In this document: positions 17,818 to 27,587 of the stretch, in pieces
Layout of the letters: each line of letters starts with the position of its first letter
How positions within the stretch are numbered: position 1 is the stretch's first letter
Assembly: GCF_002875705.1 (NCBI RefSeq)
Contig: NZ_MCZZ01000093.1
Span: forward strand, 62,001 to 126,000
Direction of reading: 5' to 3'
DNA from: Vibrio sp. 10N.261.45.E2
GTDB lineage: Bacteria > Pseudomonadota > Gammaproteobacteria > Enterobacterales > Vibrionaceae
DNA: 64,000 nt
Notes under the pieces: model-generated
What the model saw: the letters and a program-made list of their open reading frames with translations, nothing else
Told to the model about the DNA's origin: nothing
Database searches by the model: none
Made by a program: the position numbers and the translations under genes

Positions 17818-18871
17818 CGAAATAGTTCCTCAACAAGCTGAAGGCGGTGAAGCGCTTGATGTTTCGAGCGTTGATATCGGCTCTATCTCAGGCGATGAGC
17901 GTGCTGCGATCTTGTTACTCAGTTTAAATGAAGAAGATGCTGCTGGTATTATTCGTCACTTAGAGCCAAAGCAGGTTCAGCGTGTGGGTAGTGCGATGGC
18001 GAGAGCTACAGACCTATCCCAAGAGAAAGTAGGCGCAGTGCACCGTGCTTTCTTAGATGATATTCAGAAGTACACCAACATTGGTATGGGCAGCGAAGAC
18101 TTTATGCGTAATGCGTTGGTTGCTGCTCTGGGTGAAGATAAGGCGAATAACCTTGTTGACCAAATTCTTCTCGGCACAGGTTCGAAAGGTTTGGACTCAC
18201 TTAAGTGGATGGATCCTCGTCAGGTGGCGAGTATCATCATCAACGAGCACCCTCAAATTCAAACTATTGTGTTGTCTTACCTCGATGCCGATCAGTCGGC
18301 TGAGATCCTGTCTCAGTTCCCAGAACGCGTTCGTCTGGATCTGATGATGCGTATTGCCAACCTTGAAGAAGTTCAACCGTCAGCGCTTGCTGAACTGAAC
18401 GAAATCATGGAGAAACAGTTCGCGGGTCAAGCGGGTGCTCAAGCTGCCAAAATTGGTGGCCTGAAAGCCGCGGCTGAGATCATGAACTACATGGACAACA
18501 ACGTCGAAGGCGTCTTGATGGATCAAATCCGTGACCAAGACGAAGACATGGCAACACAGATCCAAGACCTGATGTTTGTCTTTGAAAACCTTATTGAAGT
18601 TGACGACCAAGGTGTTCAACGTCTACTACGTGATGTTCCACAAGACATTCTACAGAAAGCACTTAAAGGTGCCGATGAAGGTCTGCGTGAGAAGATCTTC
18701 AAGAACATGTCTAAACGTGCTGCCGATATGATGAGAGACGATATTGAGGCGATGCCGCCAGTGAAAGTCTCTGACGTTGAAGCGGCTCAGAAAGAGATTT
18801 TGGGTATTGCGAGGAAGATGGCCGACAGTGGCGAGATTATGCTGTCTGGTGGCGCCGACGAGTTCCTTTAA
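17810..18871 (+). CDS. fliG: Flagellar motor switch protein FliG
   Basis: FliG (353 aa) is the switch-complex subunit that contacts the stator and sets rotation. It has N-terminal (FliF-binding), middle (EHPQIQTIVLSYLDADQSAEIL, with the EHPQ motif) and C-terminal domains; the torque helix region reads LLRDVPQDILQKALKGADEG. ATG 17810 lies inside the fliF end. A terminator-like hairpin follows 13 bases after the stop codon. Confidence 0.96.
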   Translation: MANEIVPQQAEGGEALDVSSVDIGSISGDERAAILLLSLNEEDAAGIIRHLEPKQVQRVGSAMARATDLSQEKVGAVHRAFLDDIQKYTNIGMGSEDFMRNALVAALGEDKANNLVDQILLGTGSKGLDSLKWMDPRQVASIIINEHPQIQTIVLSYLDADQSAEILSQFPERVRLDLMMRIANLEEVQPSALAELNEIMEKQFAGQAGAQAAKIGGLKAAAEIMNYMDNNVEGVLMDQIRDQDEDMATQIQDLMFVFENLIEVDDQGVQRLLRDVPQDILQKALKGADEGLREKIFKNMSKRAADMMRDDIEAMPPVKVSDVEAAQKEILGIARKMADSGEIMLSGGADEFL

Positions 18872-18883
18872 TACAGAAACCTC

Positions 18884-18909
18884 AAAAGCCCCATACTGTT
18901 GGGGCTTTT
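18884..18909 (+). terminator. Intra-operon terminator between fliG and fliH
   Basis: AAAAGCCCC (18884-18892), 8-base loop, GGGGCTTTT (18901-18909). The 9-bp stem with T-run on either strand looks like an intrinsic terminator placed in the middle of the fliEFGHIJ operon, where it could reduce fliHIJ relative to fliEFG. Confidence 0.8.
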
Positions 18910-18991
18910 CTTTATCCAATCTCGAACTACAGATTAACTCAGTTTAACTGATTGAATTCACAGTTAAGCTCACTCATAGATAGGTACTGAT

Positions 18992-19792
18992 ATGTCAGGT
19001 GATAGAAAACGTGGCTTCCTTCGCCCTGAAGAAGATAATACGGTTGCCCAACCTCAGAAATGGGGGCTGCCTGACTACACCTCTGATGTGAGTAAACAAG
19101 CCAAAGAAACTGCCTTTAACTACGACCCTAGTTGGATGCCAACGGTTGAAGAAGCCATTGAAGATGAAGAGCTGGTTCTGACTGAAGAGCAAATCGAACT
19201 GATTAAGCAAGGCGCTTATCAGGAAGGTCTTCACCAAGGCCAAGAGGCGGGCTTTAAACAAGGCTATGAAAAAGGTAAAGAAGAAGGATTTGTTGCTGGC
19301 CACGAAGAAGGCAACGAAGCCGGTAAGCTTGAAGGCGTAACCGCAGGTCAAGAGTACATTCAACAGCAAGTTGCCATCTTTATGGGGCTTGCCAACCAGT
19401 TTGCTCAGCCGTTAGAGTTGATGAACGCTCAGGTGGAGAAGCAACTGGTCGACATGGTGCTCACCATGGTCAAAGAAGTGGTGCATGTTGAAGTGCAAAC
19501 TAATCCACAAATCATATTAGATACTGTCAAAGAGTCGGTAGAGTCTCTGCCAATCTCTGGTCACGCAATCACATTGAAGCTTAACCCTGAAGATGTGGCG
19601 ATCATTCGCTCTGCGTATGGTGAAACTGAATTGGATTGTCGTAATTGGACGCTAGTTGCCGAGCCTGCACTCAACCGTGGTGATGTGCAAATTGAAGCGG
19701 GTGAGTCGAGCGTTAACTACCGTATGGAAGATCGCGTGAAAAACGTCATTCAAAACTTCTGCGGCGCTAACCGTCACCAGGGCCATGAGTAA
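18992..19792 (+). CDS. fliH: Flagellar export ATPase regulator FliH
   Basis: FliH (266 aa) is the peripheral stalk and negative regulator of the FliI ATPase in the cytoplasm. Residues 75-118 carry the typical Gly-rich helical repeats GxxxG ([20 protein letters not shown] and onward), followed by a conserved C-terminal domain ([33 protein letters not shown]). It starts 120 bases after fliG, across an intrinsic terminator, and its stop overlaps the fliI start by one base. Confidence 0.93.
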   Translation: MSGDRKRGFLRPEEDNTVAQPQKWGLPDYTSDVSKQAKETAFNYDPSWMPTVEEAIEDEELVLTEEQIELIKQGAYQEGLHQGQEAGFKQGYEKGKEEGFVAGHEEGNEAGKLEGVTAGQEYIQQQVAIFMGLANQFAQPLELMNAQVEKQLVDMVLTMVKEVVHVEVQTNPQIILDTVKESVESLPISGHAITLKLNPEDVAIIRSAYGETELDCRNWTLVAEPALNRGDVQIEAGESSVNYRMEDRVKNVIQNFCGANRHQGHE

Positions 19793-21111
19793 TGCTTGAG
19801 TTAGCGAACCGTCTCAGTCAATACAAAGTCGAAGGGCTAAAATCGCGACCAATTGCCTCAGGTAAGTTAGTTCGCGTTGTTGGATTAACGCTTGAAGCGA
19901 CAGGCTGTAAAGCGCCAATCGGCAGTTTGTGCTTAGTTGAAACCATGTCTGGTCAGATGGAAGCCGAAGTCGTTGGCTTCTCTGGCGATAATCTATTTTT
20001 GATGCCAAGTGAGCAAATTACCGGGATCTTACCTGGCGCTCGTGTCACGCCAATGACCTCAGAAAGCGGCATTCCTGTCGGCATGGAATTGCTTGGTCGA
20101 GTAATCGACGGCGTAGGTAATCCACTCGACGGGTTAGGTCCAATTTATACAGAGCAACGTGCTTCCTTTAATGCTGAGCCAATCAACCCTCTAGCTCGTA
20201 AACCGATTTCTGAACCACTTGATGTTGGCTTGAAGGCGATTAACGGTTTACTAACCGTGGGTAAAGGGCAACGTATTGGCCTGTTTGCAGGTTCTGGTGT
20301 TGGTAAATCCGTAACACTAGGCATGATGACTCGAGGCACAACTGCACAAGTGGTTGTGGTGGGTTTAATCGGTGAACGTGGGCGAGAAGTTAAAGAATTT
20401 ATCGAAGAGATTCTTGGTGAAGACGGTCGTAAGCGTTCGGTTGTTGTTGCCGCTCCTGCCGATTCATCGCCATTGATGCGCTTAAAAGGCTGTCAAACGG
20501 CGTTGGCTGTCGCCGAGTACTTTCGTGACCAAGGCTTAGATGTGTTGCTTCTAATGGATTCATTGACCCGTTTTGCTCAGGCTCAGCGTGAAATTGCCCT
20601 GTCTGTGGGGGAGCCGCCAGCAACCAAAGGTTATCCGCCTTCAGTCTTCGCCAAGCTTCCTGCGCTGGTGGAACGAGCAGGTAACGGCAATGATGAACAA
20701 GGTTCTATCACTGCATTCTTTACCGTGTTAACCGAAGGCGATGACTTACAAGACCCGATTGCTGATGCGTCGCGAGCTATTCTCGATGGTCACGTTGTGT
20801 TGTCGCGTGAGATGGCTGATGCCGGTCACTACCCAGCGATTGATGTCGAGAAATCCGTCAGTCGTGTGATGCCGCAAATCACCACTGAAGAGCATGTCTT
20901 AATGTCGAAAGCGGTAAGGCAAGTGCTGTCTATCTGCCGTAAGAACCAGGATTTGGTTTCGATTGGTGCTTACAAACCGGGCACTGATCCAGCAATCGAT
21001 AGTGCCTTCACTCTGAAGCCAAAACTGGATGAGTACCTGCAGCAGAAGATGAAAGAGACCGTCCCATACGACATGTGCGTCAACATGTTGAAGCATGTAT
21101 TGGGTGGCTAA
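19792..21111 (+). CDS. fliI: Flagellum-specific ATPase FliI
   Basis: FliI (439 aa) is the F1-beta-like ATPase of the flagellar type III export apparatus. Walker [12 protein letters not shown] lies near residues 163-173 and Walker [21 protein letters not shown] near 246-265, the latter including the T3SS ATPase signature. It begins at ATG 19792 in TAATG overlap with fliH. fliJ follows after 19 bases. Its length is typical. Confidence 0.97.
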   Translation: MLELANRLSQYKVEGLKSRPIASGKLVRVVGLTLEATGCKAPIGSLCLVETMSGQMEAEVVGFSGDNLFLMPSEQITGILPGARVTPMTSESGIPVGMELLGRVIDGVGNPLDGLGPIYTEQRASFNAEPINPLARKPISEPLDVGLKAINGLLTVGKGQRIGLFAGSGVGKSVTLGMMTRGTTAQVVVVGLIGERGREVKEFIEEILGEDGRKRSVVVAAPADSSPLMRLKGCQTALAVAEYFRDQGLDVLLLMDSLTRFAQAQREIALSVGEPPATKGYPPSVFAKLPALVERAGNGNDEQGSITAFFTVLTEGDDLQDPIADASRAILDGHVVLSREMADAGHYPAIDVEKSVSRVMPQITTEEHVLMSKAVRQVLSICRKNQDLVSIGAYKPGTDPAIDSAFTLKPKLDEYLQQKMKETVPYDMCVNMLKHVLGG

Positions 21112-21130
21112 CGAGTGAATAAGGTTAGTC

Positions 21131-21568
21131 ATGGATAACGCATTAGAATTTTTGCTCGATCAAGCCAAAGATCAAGAGAACCAGGCGGTACTTGCACTCA
21201 ACAAAGCGAACTCAGAACTGCAAGGTTACTATGAGCAGGTTGCGCAGATTGAAAAGTATCGACTGGATTACTGTCAGCAGCTCGTTGACCGCGGTAAGGC
21301 TGGCTTAACGGCGAGCCAATATGGCCACCTGAACCGCTTCTTAACTCAATTAGATGAAACATTATCCAAGCAGAGAGAAGCGGAACACCACTTTAAAAAT
21401 CAAGTCGACAACTGCCAAAATTACTGGATGGAGTTACGCAAAAAACGTAAATCCTACGAGTGGTTGATGGAGAAAAAGCAGAAAGAGAAAGCAAAACTGC
21501 AAGATCAAAGAGAACAAAAGCAAATGGATGAGTTCTCAACTCTGTTATACAGCCGAAAGAAGATGTGA
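21131..21568 (+). CDS. fliJ: Flagellar export protein FliJ
   Basis: FliJ (145 aa) is the coiled-coil stalk in the centre of the FliI hexamer and an export chaperone escort. The sequence is almost entirely predicted coiled coil, with many Gln, Lys and Glu residues and LKKKRKSYEWLMEKK-like basic stretches near the C-terminus. It is the last gene of the fliEFGHIJ operon; a 182-base gap with a sigma-54 site follows. Confidence 0.93.
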   Translation: MDNALEFLLDQAKDQENQAVLALNKANSELQGYYEQVAQIEKYRLDYCQQLVDRGKAGLTASQYGHLNRFLTQLDETLSKQREAEHHFKNQVDNCQNYWMELRKKRKSYEWLMEKKQKEKAKLQDQREQKQMDEFSTLLYSRKKM

Positions 21569-21624
21569 TCCTAAGCCACGAATGATGTAGCTGCTGTTTT
21601 CTATATTGTGAGAACAGAACTTAT

Positions 21625-21640
21625 AGGCATGTTTCTTGCT
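21625..21640 (+). promoter_or_regulatory. Sigma-54 promoter of the fliK operon
   Basis: AGGCATGTTTCTTGCT has the -24 GG, CA and -12 TTGC of the sigma-54 consensus at exact spacing, with one mismatch in the first base. The start of transcription would be near 21651, about 100 bases before fliK. A TTATGCC/GGCATAA hairpin (21663-21683) lies in the leader. Confidence 0.8.
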
Positions 21641-21750
21641 CCGTTTTATATAAAATTGCATGTTATGCCCACCAAAGGCATAAAAAGCATCCGACTTTCT
21701 TTTTGTTGCCTGATTCATGGCAGCAAAGCTAGTAGATAGAGCTTGTATAT

Positions 21751-23871
21751 ATGAATGTTAGTCTTTCCTCAAATTCAGTGACCAACAAGACATCCTCGTT
21801 GTTGGACACCGGTTCCTCCTCTTCCAAGGTAGAAGAAACTGGTGACTCAAAAGGTTTCTTTGAATCCTTTAAAGAAGCGCTCGGCTTTGAAGAAAGTGAT
21901 AATAAAGCCACAATAAAAGACGCAGAAAGTACCGCGAAACCTGATGTTAAACAGGCATCTACTGAAGGTGAAGCGGCAGCCGAAGCGAACAAAGGTGATT
22001 CAGCTGAATCAAAGGCTACTGATGAAGTGAGCGAAGCGCAAAGCAAGCAAGCAGCTTCAGAAGTAGAAGGTGAGAAAGCAGCAGAGAAAACGCCAGTGGA
22101 AGCTGCGTCTGGATCTGAGGCTCAGCTCAAAGCCAATTCAAGTATAGATAGCACCGTCGCTGACGCAGAGAGCATTGTTGCTGATAAGGCGGATGGCAAA
22201 GATGCGCATACTACGACCAAAGATTCTAAAGAACAGGTTGTTCAATCCCAAGCTCGGGAGGCAGCAGCTGTAGATGATTCTATGCAGGCATCGCAAGCGA
22301 CTGCCGCTATGAATGAAGGCAATAAATTGCTTGGTCAGTTGGATGAGGCAAACAAAACTCTAAATCAAACGCCAAACGGCAAAGGCTTGCCTCAACAAGG
22401 TCAAGTAGATCAAGCGCGAGGCAATATAACAGGGGCTTCTGTTGCAGGAACTTCCGTTACGGGTAAGGCGACACAACAAGCCAATGCAACAAATCAAGAG
22501 AAGAGCCTTGAAGTCGATTCTGAAATCGCTGTACTTACCGGAGGTAAGGGTGTTTCTCAGCTGACTGATGATGAAATCCGACAGCTAATGGACAAGGGTG
22601 TGACCCCTGAGCAGATCGAAGCAAGTATGAGCCGAGAGCTGAACCAAAAAAATGCGGCTAGCGCGGTTACTACCGATCAAAGCCAAGCACTCTCACCAGC
22701 TGAACTTGAGCTAGCGAAACAGGTTGATGCTCATACCAAAGCGTTGAACCAATTGAACGCTCAGATTGAATCAGAGCAGTCTGTAGTGGATGGTTTGCTT
22801 CAAAAACAACAAAGTGGTGCTAAGTTGACGGTCGACGAGCAAGCTGCCTTAGCTAAAGCTACCTCTAATATAGAAGTGTTGAATCAACAGCTCGCCAACG
22901 TTCAACAGCAAGCTAGTGCTTTACTAAGCCAAGCCCCGAATGCGAGTGGCACCTCAGGTAACCCAACCGCGATTGATTGGGATAACGCAGATTCGAATGA
23001 AGCTAAAGCCTTAGCGGCAGTAGCATCGACAGCAGCTGTCGCGACCGCTGCTCAACAAGTGACATCACAGGCCTCGTCTCAAGCTGCAGCCAATGCAGTC
23101 TCAGACAAGGCAGCAATGTTGCATGCCAATAATGCGCACGCGGCTCAACAAGCTAATGTTGCTTCACCTCAGCAGCAAGCAACGTTGGACCCAGCTTTAA
23201 CCGCGCAAGGTTTGGCGGTGAATGCAATGCCAGTTGCCACAAAAGCAGGCTCGACTGATGCGCTTCTTAAAGCGGGCGCTGGCGCGGCAGCACTATCTGG
23301 TTTGGGCAAAACGGGAGCGAAAGAAGACTCTAAAGATTCGACTTTTGCTCAGCAGATCGCTTCTGCGGCTGGCACACAAGGTACAGCAACGGTGGGTTCA
23401 GCGCCTACGCGAGCTGAAATTCAAGCTGCTCAACAGGCGCCTTTACAGCTCACCAAAGAGCTAGCTAATGAACAGGTGGCTGAAAAAGTACAAATGATGA
23501 TGTCTAAGAACCTTAAGAATTTGGACATCCGTCTCGACCCACCAGAGCTGGGTCAGATGAAAATTCGCATGACCATGAATAATGACGTGGCAAACGTGCA
23601 CTTTACGGTGAGCAATCAGCAAGCGAGGGATGTGATTGAACAAACCTTACCTCGCTTGAGAGAGATGCTTGCTCAACAAGGTCTGCAACTTGCAGATTCG
23701 TCTGTTCAGCAACAGAACTCAGGTCAGGGACAAGATAGATACAACAGTGGTGAGCAACAATCAGGCTCTAACCGCACAAATGATACGCAAGGTGATGAAA
23801 ACCTTGATAGTGGCAGCAATCTTGAATTGAATGTCGCATCAAAGCGTGATGGAATTAGTTATTATGCCTAA
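21751..23871 (+). CDS. fliK: Flagellar hook-length control protein FliK
   Basis: FliK (706 aa) is the secreted ruler that stops hook growth and switches export specificity through FlhB. The first 560 residues are low-complexity, rich in Ala, Gln, Ser and Glu, as expected for the ruler. The conserved C-terminal domain lies at about 565-660 (LTKELANEQVAEKVQMMM; RLDPPELGQMKIRM), and the tail is Gln/Ser-rich. It is long compared with enteric FliK (about 400 aa) but similar to vibrio polar FliK. The ribosome binding site is weak. It heads fliKLMNOPQR-flhB. Confidence 0.93.
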   Translation: MNVSLSSNSVTNKTSSLLDTGSSSSKVEETGDSKGFFESFKEALGFEESDNKATIKDAESTAKPDVKQASTEGEAAAEANKGDSAESKATDEVSEAQSKQAASEVEGEKAAEKTPVEAASGSEAQLKANSSIDSTVADAESIVADKADGKDAHTTTKDSKEQVVQSQAREAAAVDDSMQASQATAAMNEGNKLLGQLDEANKTLNQTPNGKGLPQQGQVDQARGNITGASVAGTSVTGKATQQANATNQEKSLEVDSEIAVLTGGKGVSQLTDDEIRQLMDKGVTPEQIEASMSRELNQKNAASAVTTDQSQALSPAELELAKQVDAHTKALNQLNAQIESEQSVVDGLLQKQQSGAKLTVDEQAALAKATSNIEVLNQQLANVQQQASALLSQAPNASGTSGNPTAIDWDNADSNEAKALAAVASTAAVATAAQQVTSQASSQAAANAVSDKAAMLHANNAHAAQQANVASPQQQATLDPALTAQGLAVNAMPVATKAGSTDALLKAGAGAAALSGLGKTGAKEDSKDSTFAQQIASAAGTQGTATVGSAPTRAEIQAAQQAPLQLTKELANEQVAEKVQMMMSKNLKNLDIRLDPPELGQMKIRMTMNNDVANVHFTVSNQQARDVIEQTLPRLREMLAQQGLQLADSSVQQQNSGQGQDRYNSGEQQSGSNRTNDTQGDENLDSGSNLELNVASKRDGISYYA

Positions 23872-23890
23872 TATCAGGCTAAGTACACTT

Positions 23891-23970
23891 AGTTACTAGA
23901 AAGTACTGTTAGTTAATAGAAAGAATCGGCAGTTAATCGAAAGAACAGGAAGTTAGAGTAAAGTATGGCA
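23891..23970 (+). repeat. Four 20-bp tandem units spanning the fliL start
   Basis: Units begin at 23891, 23911, 23931 and 23951. The first three share the pattern AGTTAnTnGAAAG; the fourth (AGTTAGAGTAAAG) is diverged and contains the fliL ATG at 23965. A half unit (AAGTACACTT, 23881-23890) precedes. The repeats fill the whole fliK-fliL gap. Confidence 0.85.
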
Positions 23971-24453
23971 GAAGAACAAGATGCACCTAAAGGGAAGAGC
24001 AAACTCCTCATAATCATTATTGCAGTAGTCGTGCTACTGCTTGGTATAGGTGGTGCGTTGTACTTTTTCTTAGGTTCTGACGATAGCTCCTCTGAGTCTC
24101 AGTCTCAGCCAGCAACTGCAGTGGTCGCGGCAGAGCCTGTTATGTATGTTAATATTCCTCAGCCCTTCTTGTTTAATGTGACAGGTGATAAAAAAGACCG
24201 CCTAGTTCAGATAAAAGCACAGCTGATGGTCCGTGGCAGTAAGAATGAAGACCTAGCTCGCTACCACTCTCCACTCGTAGAAAGTACGCTACTGGCGACG
24301 TTCGCTTCGGCAACAGTCGATCAATTGCGCTCACCAACAGGACGAGTTGAACTACGCGACAAGGCAACAGAAGATATTAAAGCAAGCCTGGCTCAAGCTG
24401 TTGGCCAGCCTGTGATTGAAAAAGTGTTATTCACTGACTTCGTAATTCAATAG
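23965..24453 (+). CDS. fliL: Flagellar basal body-associated protein FliL
   Basis: FliL (162 aa) is a single-pass inner-membrane protein around the stator units. A short basic N-terminus (KGKSKL) is followed by a membrane helix at about 15-34 (LLIIIIAVVVLLLGIGGALYF), then a Ser-rich linker and the stomatin-like periplasmic domain (QPFLFNVTGDKKDRLVQIKA) to the end at VLFTDFVIQ. The ATG sits within the fourth copy of a 20-bp repeat, and no strong ribosome binding site is visible; AGGA lies 14 bases upstream. fliM begins 7 bases after the stop. Confidence 0.94.
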   Translation: MAEEQDAPKGKSKLLIIIIAVVVLLLGIGGALYFFLGSDDSSSESQSQPATAVVAAEPVMYVNIPQPFLFNVTGDKKDRLVQIKAQLMVRGSKNEDLARYHSPLVESTLLATFASATVDQLRSPTGRVELRDKATEDIKASLAQAVGQPVIEKVLFTDFVIQ

Positions 24454-24460
24454 GTAATTT

Positions 24461-25504
24461 GTGACCGATTTATTAAGCCAAGACGAAATTGATGCGCTAT
24501 TACATGGCGTTGATGATGTTGAAGAAGTTGAAGATGTCTTAGAAACCGAAAATGACAATGCAGTCAATTTTGACTTCTCATCTCAAGATCGAATCGTCCG
24601 TGGTCGAATGCCGACCCTTGAACTTATTAACGAGCGTTTCGCACGTCATATGCGTATCAGCTTGTTTAATATGTTACGTAAAACGGCTGAAGTATCGATC
24701 AACGGCGTGCAAATGATGAAGTTTGGTGAGTACCAAAACACATTGTATGTACCCACCAGTTTAAACATGGTTCGTTTCCGTCCACTTAAAGGTACGGCAC
24801 TGATCACCATGGAAGCTCGTCTAGTTTTCATTCTCGTAGAGAACTTTTTTGGCGGTGATGGTCGTTTCCACGCCAAGATTGAAGGTCGAGAATTCACACC
24901 AACCGAAAGACGAATCATTCAGTTACTGCTGAAAATTGTTTTTGAAGATTACAAAGAAGCTTGGTCGCCAGTGATGGGGGTTGAGTTTGAATACTTGGAT
25001 TCTGAAGTGAACCCAAGTATGGCGAACATTGTGAGCCCAACAGAAGTGATTGTTGTAAGTTCATTCCACATTGAAGTGGATGGCGGTGGTGGTGACTTCC
25101 ATGTGGTGATGCCTTATTCCATGGTTGAGCCGATCCGTGAATTGCTTGATGCGGGTGTTCAATCAGACAAGATGGAAACTGATGTTCGTTGGAGTACTGC
25201 ACTGCGTGATGAGATCATGGATGTGCCTGTTAACTTCCGTGTGAACCTGTTAGAGCAAGACATTTCCCTTCGTGATTTGATGGAGCTTCGCCCTGGTGAT
25301 GTCATCCCAATGAACATGCCTGAGCACGCGACGATGTTCGTCGAAGAACTGCCGACTTATCGTGTGAAAATGGGACGCTCTGGTGAGAAGCTTGCCGTAC
25401 AGATTTCGGAAAAAATTCAAAGACCACATGTGGTTAAAACTGATCTCGCTTTTCTAGGTAAAGACTTAATGTCTGAACTCGAAAACAGCGATGATGACGA
25501 ATAG
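24461..25504 (+). CDS. fliM: Flagellar motor switch protein FliM
   Basis: FliM (347 aa) is the switch subunit that binds phosphorylated CheY. The N-terminal LLSQDEIDALLHGV is the CheY-binding peptide. The middle domain includes GRMPTLELINERFARHMRISLFN and the C-terminal SPOA-type domain joins FliN. The start codon is GTG 24461, directly giving the CheY-binding peptide after three residues. fliN follows. Confidence 0.96.
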   Translation: MTDLLSQDEIDALLHGVDDVEEVEDVLETENDNAVNFDFSSQDRIVRGRMPTLELINERFARHMRISLFNMLRKTAEVSINGVQMMKFGEYQNTLYVPTSLNMVRFRPLKGTALITMEARLVFILVENFFGGDGRFHAKIEGREFTPTERRIIQLLLKIVFEDYKEAWSPVMGVEFEYLDSEVNPSMANIVSPTEVIVVSSFHIEVDGGGGDFHVVMPYSMVEPIRELLDAGVQSDKMETDVRWSTALRDEIMDVPVNFRVNLLEQDISLRDLMELRPGDVIPMNMPEHATMFVEELPTYRVKMGRSGEKLAVQISEKIQRPHVVKTDLAFLGKDLMSELENSDDDE

Positions 25505-25533
25505 AAAAATAGATAAAAGTATAGGAATTGGTA

Positions 25534-25944
25534 ATGGAACCTAGTGAAGATCAAAAGCTAGCAGACGAATGGGCTGCAGCACTTGGTGAAGACCCTTCAG
25601 CGCCGTCAATTGATGTTGATGATGTGCTTGCGGCACCACTTGATGAGCTATCCGATTCATCATCTCCGATTTCTGAAGATGAGCGTCGTAAGCTGGATAC
25701 CATTATGGATATTCCAGTGACTATTTCGATGGAAGTTGGCCGCTCTCAGATCAGTATCCGTAACTTACTTCAATTGAACCAAGGCTCGGTTGTTGAGCTT
25801 GATCGAATTGCCGGTGAATCTCTGGATGTGATGGTTAACGGTACTCTGATTGCCCACGGTGAAGTGGTTGTAGTCAATGACAAATTTGGTATTCGTTTGA
25901 CTGACGTTATTAGCCAAACAGAACGAATTAAGAAGCTGCGTTAA
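25534..25944 (+). CDS. fliN: Flagellar motor switch protein FliN
   Basis: FliN (136 aa) builds the bottom of the C ring and docks FliH. An acidic N-terminal 50 residues precede the SpoA domain (DIPVTISMEVGRSQISIRNLLQL; GSVVELDRIAGESLDVMVNG). The start ATG 25534 is 7 bases after AGGA; the in-frame TTG at 25528 is too close to that site. Its stop codon overlaps the fliO ATG by one base. Confidence 0.95.
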   Translation: MEPSEDQKLADEWAAALGEDPSAPSIDVDDVLAAPLDELSDSSSPISEDERRKLDTIMDIPVTISMEVGRSQISIRNLLQLNQGSVVELDRIAGESLDVMVNGTLIAHGEVVVVNDKFGIRLTDVISQTERIKKLR

Positions 25945-26384
25945 TGAGCTTTTTGCCACAAAGACTAGCCGGCTCTTCTCTCGGGATGACAGGTTTGTTG
26001 CGAGTAATCTTGGGAGTAGGGCTATTAACGGTTCCTTCCATTGCTTTTGCAGCAACGCCGCCTTCTCTTGATTTAGCGACCACCTTTGGGTCGCTAATTT
26101 TCGTTATAGCCTTCATCTTATTTATTGCTTGGCTGCTGAAACGAATGCAAGTACCAGCGATGTCCAATCAACAAGGTTTAGCGATTGTTAGGCAAATCCC
26201 AGTGGGCACAAAAGAGCGTATCGCAATTGTGCAAGCGGGCGATGAACAGTTCTTGGTAGGAATTACCACACAATCGATTCAGCTGATCTCTAAGCTTGAT
26301 AAACCTCTTACTCAGGAGATGCTGGAAAAAAGTACATTTTCAAGTCAGCTTTCCCAGCTAATAAAAAAAGATGCAAACAAGTAA
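25944..26384 (+). CDS. fliO: Flagellar biosynthesis protein FliO
   Basis: FliO (146 aa) helps assemble the FliP ring of the export gate and is poorly conserved. An N-terminal hydrophobic segment (about 15-35) could be a signal peptide ending near AFAA. A main membrane helix lies near 48-67 ([22 protein letters not shown]), and a cytoplasmic domain follows with [25 protein letters not shown], the FliO signature. It overlaps fliN by 1 base and fliP by 14 bases. Confidence 0.92.
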   Translation: MSFLPQRLAGSSLGMTGLLRVILGVGLLTVPSIAFAATPPSLDLATTFGSLIFVIAFILFIAWLLKRMQVPAMSNQQGLAIVRQIPVGTKERIAIVQAGDEQFLVGITTQSIQLISKLDKPLTQEMLEKSTFSSQLSQLIKKDANK

Positions 26385-27300
26385 CGGACTTTTGAACTCA
26401 TCTTACTTTCACCAAGCCGGAGTTTTCCGAACGGTGAAAGTGTGGTTGGCTCAGCTTATTCTCCTGTGCTCAATCGTATTCAGTGTGTCGGTATTTGCAC
26501 AAGCTGAAGACGGCACCGTCATTCCTGCGAATACCGCTGGCTCGGAATCGGTCACCATCAGCACGATGGAGCAAGACCAAGCCAAATCGACAACCATGAC
26601 CACGGGTAGCTTGACTGGCAATGGTGGCGGCATACCTGCCTTTACCATGACAACCAATGCCAATGGTGGTGAAGACTACTCGATTAACCTGCAAATTCTT
26701 GCGTTAATGACCATGCTTGGCTTCTTGCCTGCAATGGTGATTTTGATGACATCGTTCACTCGTATTGTGGTGGTGATGTCTATCCTGCGTCAAGCAATGG
26801 GTCTGCAACAAACACCATCGAACCAAGTTATCATCGGTATCGCGATATTCTTGACCTTCTTCATCATGTCGCCAGTGATTAATCAAGTAAACGAACAAGC
26901 AGTTCAGCCTTATCTTAATGAACAGATATCGGCGCGACAGGCATTTGATGTTGCCCAAGAACCGATTAAGTCCTTTATGCTTAAACAGACTCGCATCAAA
27001 GATCTTGAAACCTTTGTTGAAATTTCTGGCGCGGAAGTGACTAACCCTGAAGATGTCTCCATGGCGGTTCTGATTCCAGCATTTATCACATCGGAATTAA
27101 AAACGGCTTTCCAAATCGGCTTTATGCTGTTCTTGCCGTTCCTAATTATCGACTTGGTGGTGGCATCGGTATTGATGGCTATGGGTATGATGATGTTGTC
27201 ACCGATGATTGTATCGCTGCCGTTTAAGTTGATGCTATTTGTTCTGGTGGATGGCTGGAACTTGATACTCTCCACACTCGCCGGCAGTTTTGCCTTGTAG
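26371..27300 (+). CDS. fliP: Flagellar export gate protein FliP
   Basis: FliP (309 aa) is the main subunit of the FliPQR export gate in the inner membrane. It has an N-terminal signal peptide (hydrophobic stretch ending near FAQA, residues 30-45), a 55-residue Ser/Thr/Gly-rich periplasmic stretch, then conserved helices ([40 protein letters not shown]) and the C-terminal [15 protein letters not shown] region. ATG 26371 lies 14 bases inside fliO. Confidence 0.96.
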   Translation: MQTSNGLLNSSYFHQAGVFRTVKVWLAQLILLCSIVFSVSVFAQAEDGTVIPANTAGSESVTISTMEQDQAKSTTMTTGSLTGNGGGIPAFTMTTNANGGEDYSINLQILALMTMLGFLPAMVILMTSFTRIVVVMSILRQAMGLQQTPSNQVIIGIAIFLTFFIMSPVINQVNEQAVQPYLNEQISARQAFDVAQEPIKSFMLKQTRIKDLETFVEISGAEVTNPEDVSMAVLIPAFITSELKTAFQIGFMLFLPFLIIDLVVASVLMAMGMMMLSPMIVSLPFKLMLFVLVDGWNLILSTLAGSFAL

Positions 27301-27311
27301 CTGGGGGAATA

Positions 27312-27581
27312 ATGAATCCTGAAATATTCGTAGAGTTGTTCCGAGATGCCCTTTGGATGGTACTAATCATGGTTTGTGCCATCATTATTCCCAGCCTGCT
27401 GATCGGTTTGGTTGTGGCTGTTTTCCAAGCCGCAACCTCAATCAACGAACAAACATTGAGTTTCCTGCCGCGTTTGATCGTAACTTTGCTTGCGTTGATG
27501 CTATTTGCACACTGGATGACCCAGATGATGATGGAGTTCTTTTTCGAGCTCATCGAACGCTTGCCACAAGTTCTGTATTAA
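27312..27581 (+). CDS. fliQ: Flagellar export gate protein FliQ
   Basis: FliQ (89 aa) has two membrane helices, about 17-40 and 52-74, and wraps around FliP/FliR in the gate. The family signature IIIPSLLIGLVVAVFQAATSI followed by NEQTLSFLPR is present. A GGGG-rich site precedes ATG 27312; fliR starts 6 bases after its stop. Confidence 0.96.
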   Translation: MNPEIFVELFRDALWMVLIMVCAIIIPSLLIGLVVAVFQAATSINEQTLSFLPRLIVTLLALMLFAHWMTQMMMEFFFELIERLPQVLY

Positions 27582-27587
27582 ACTGAT

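Noticed and set aside
18995..19369. 124-aa open frame antisense to fliH
   Set aside because: It is a shadow of the Gly/Glu-rich fliH codons, with a run of Phe, Leu and Ala and no start signals.
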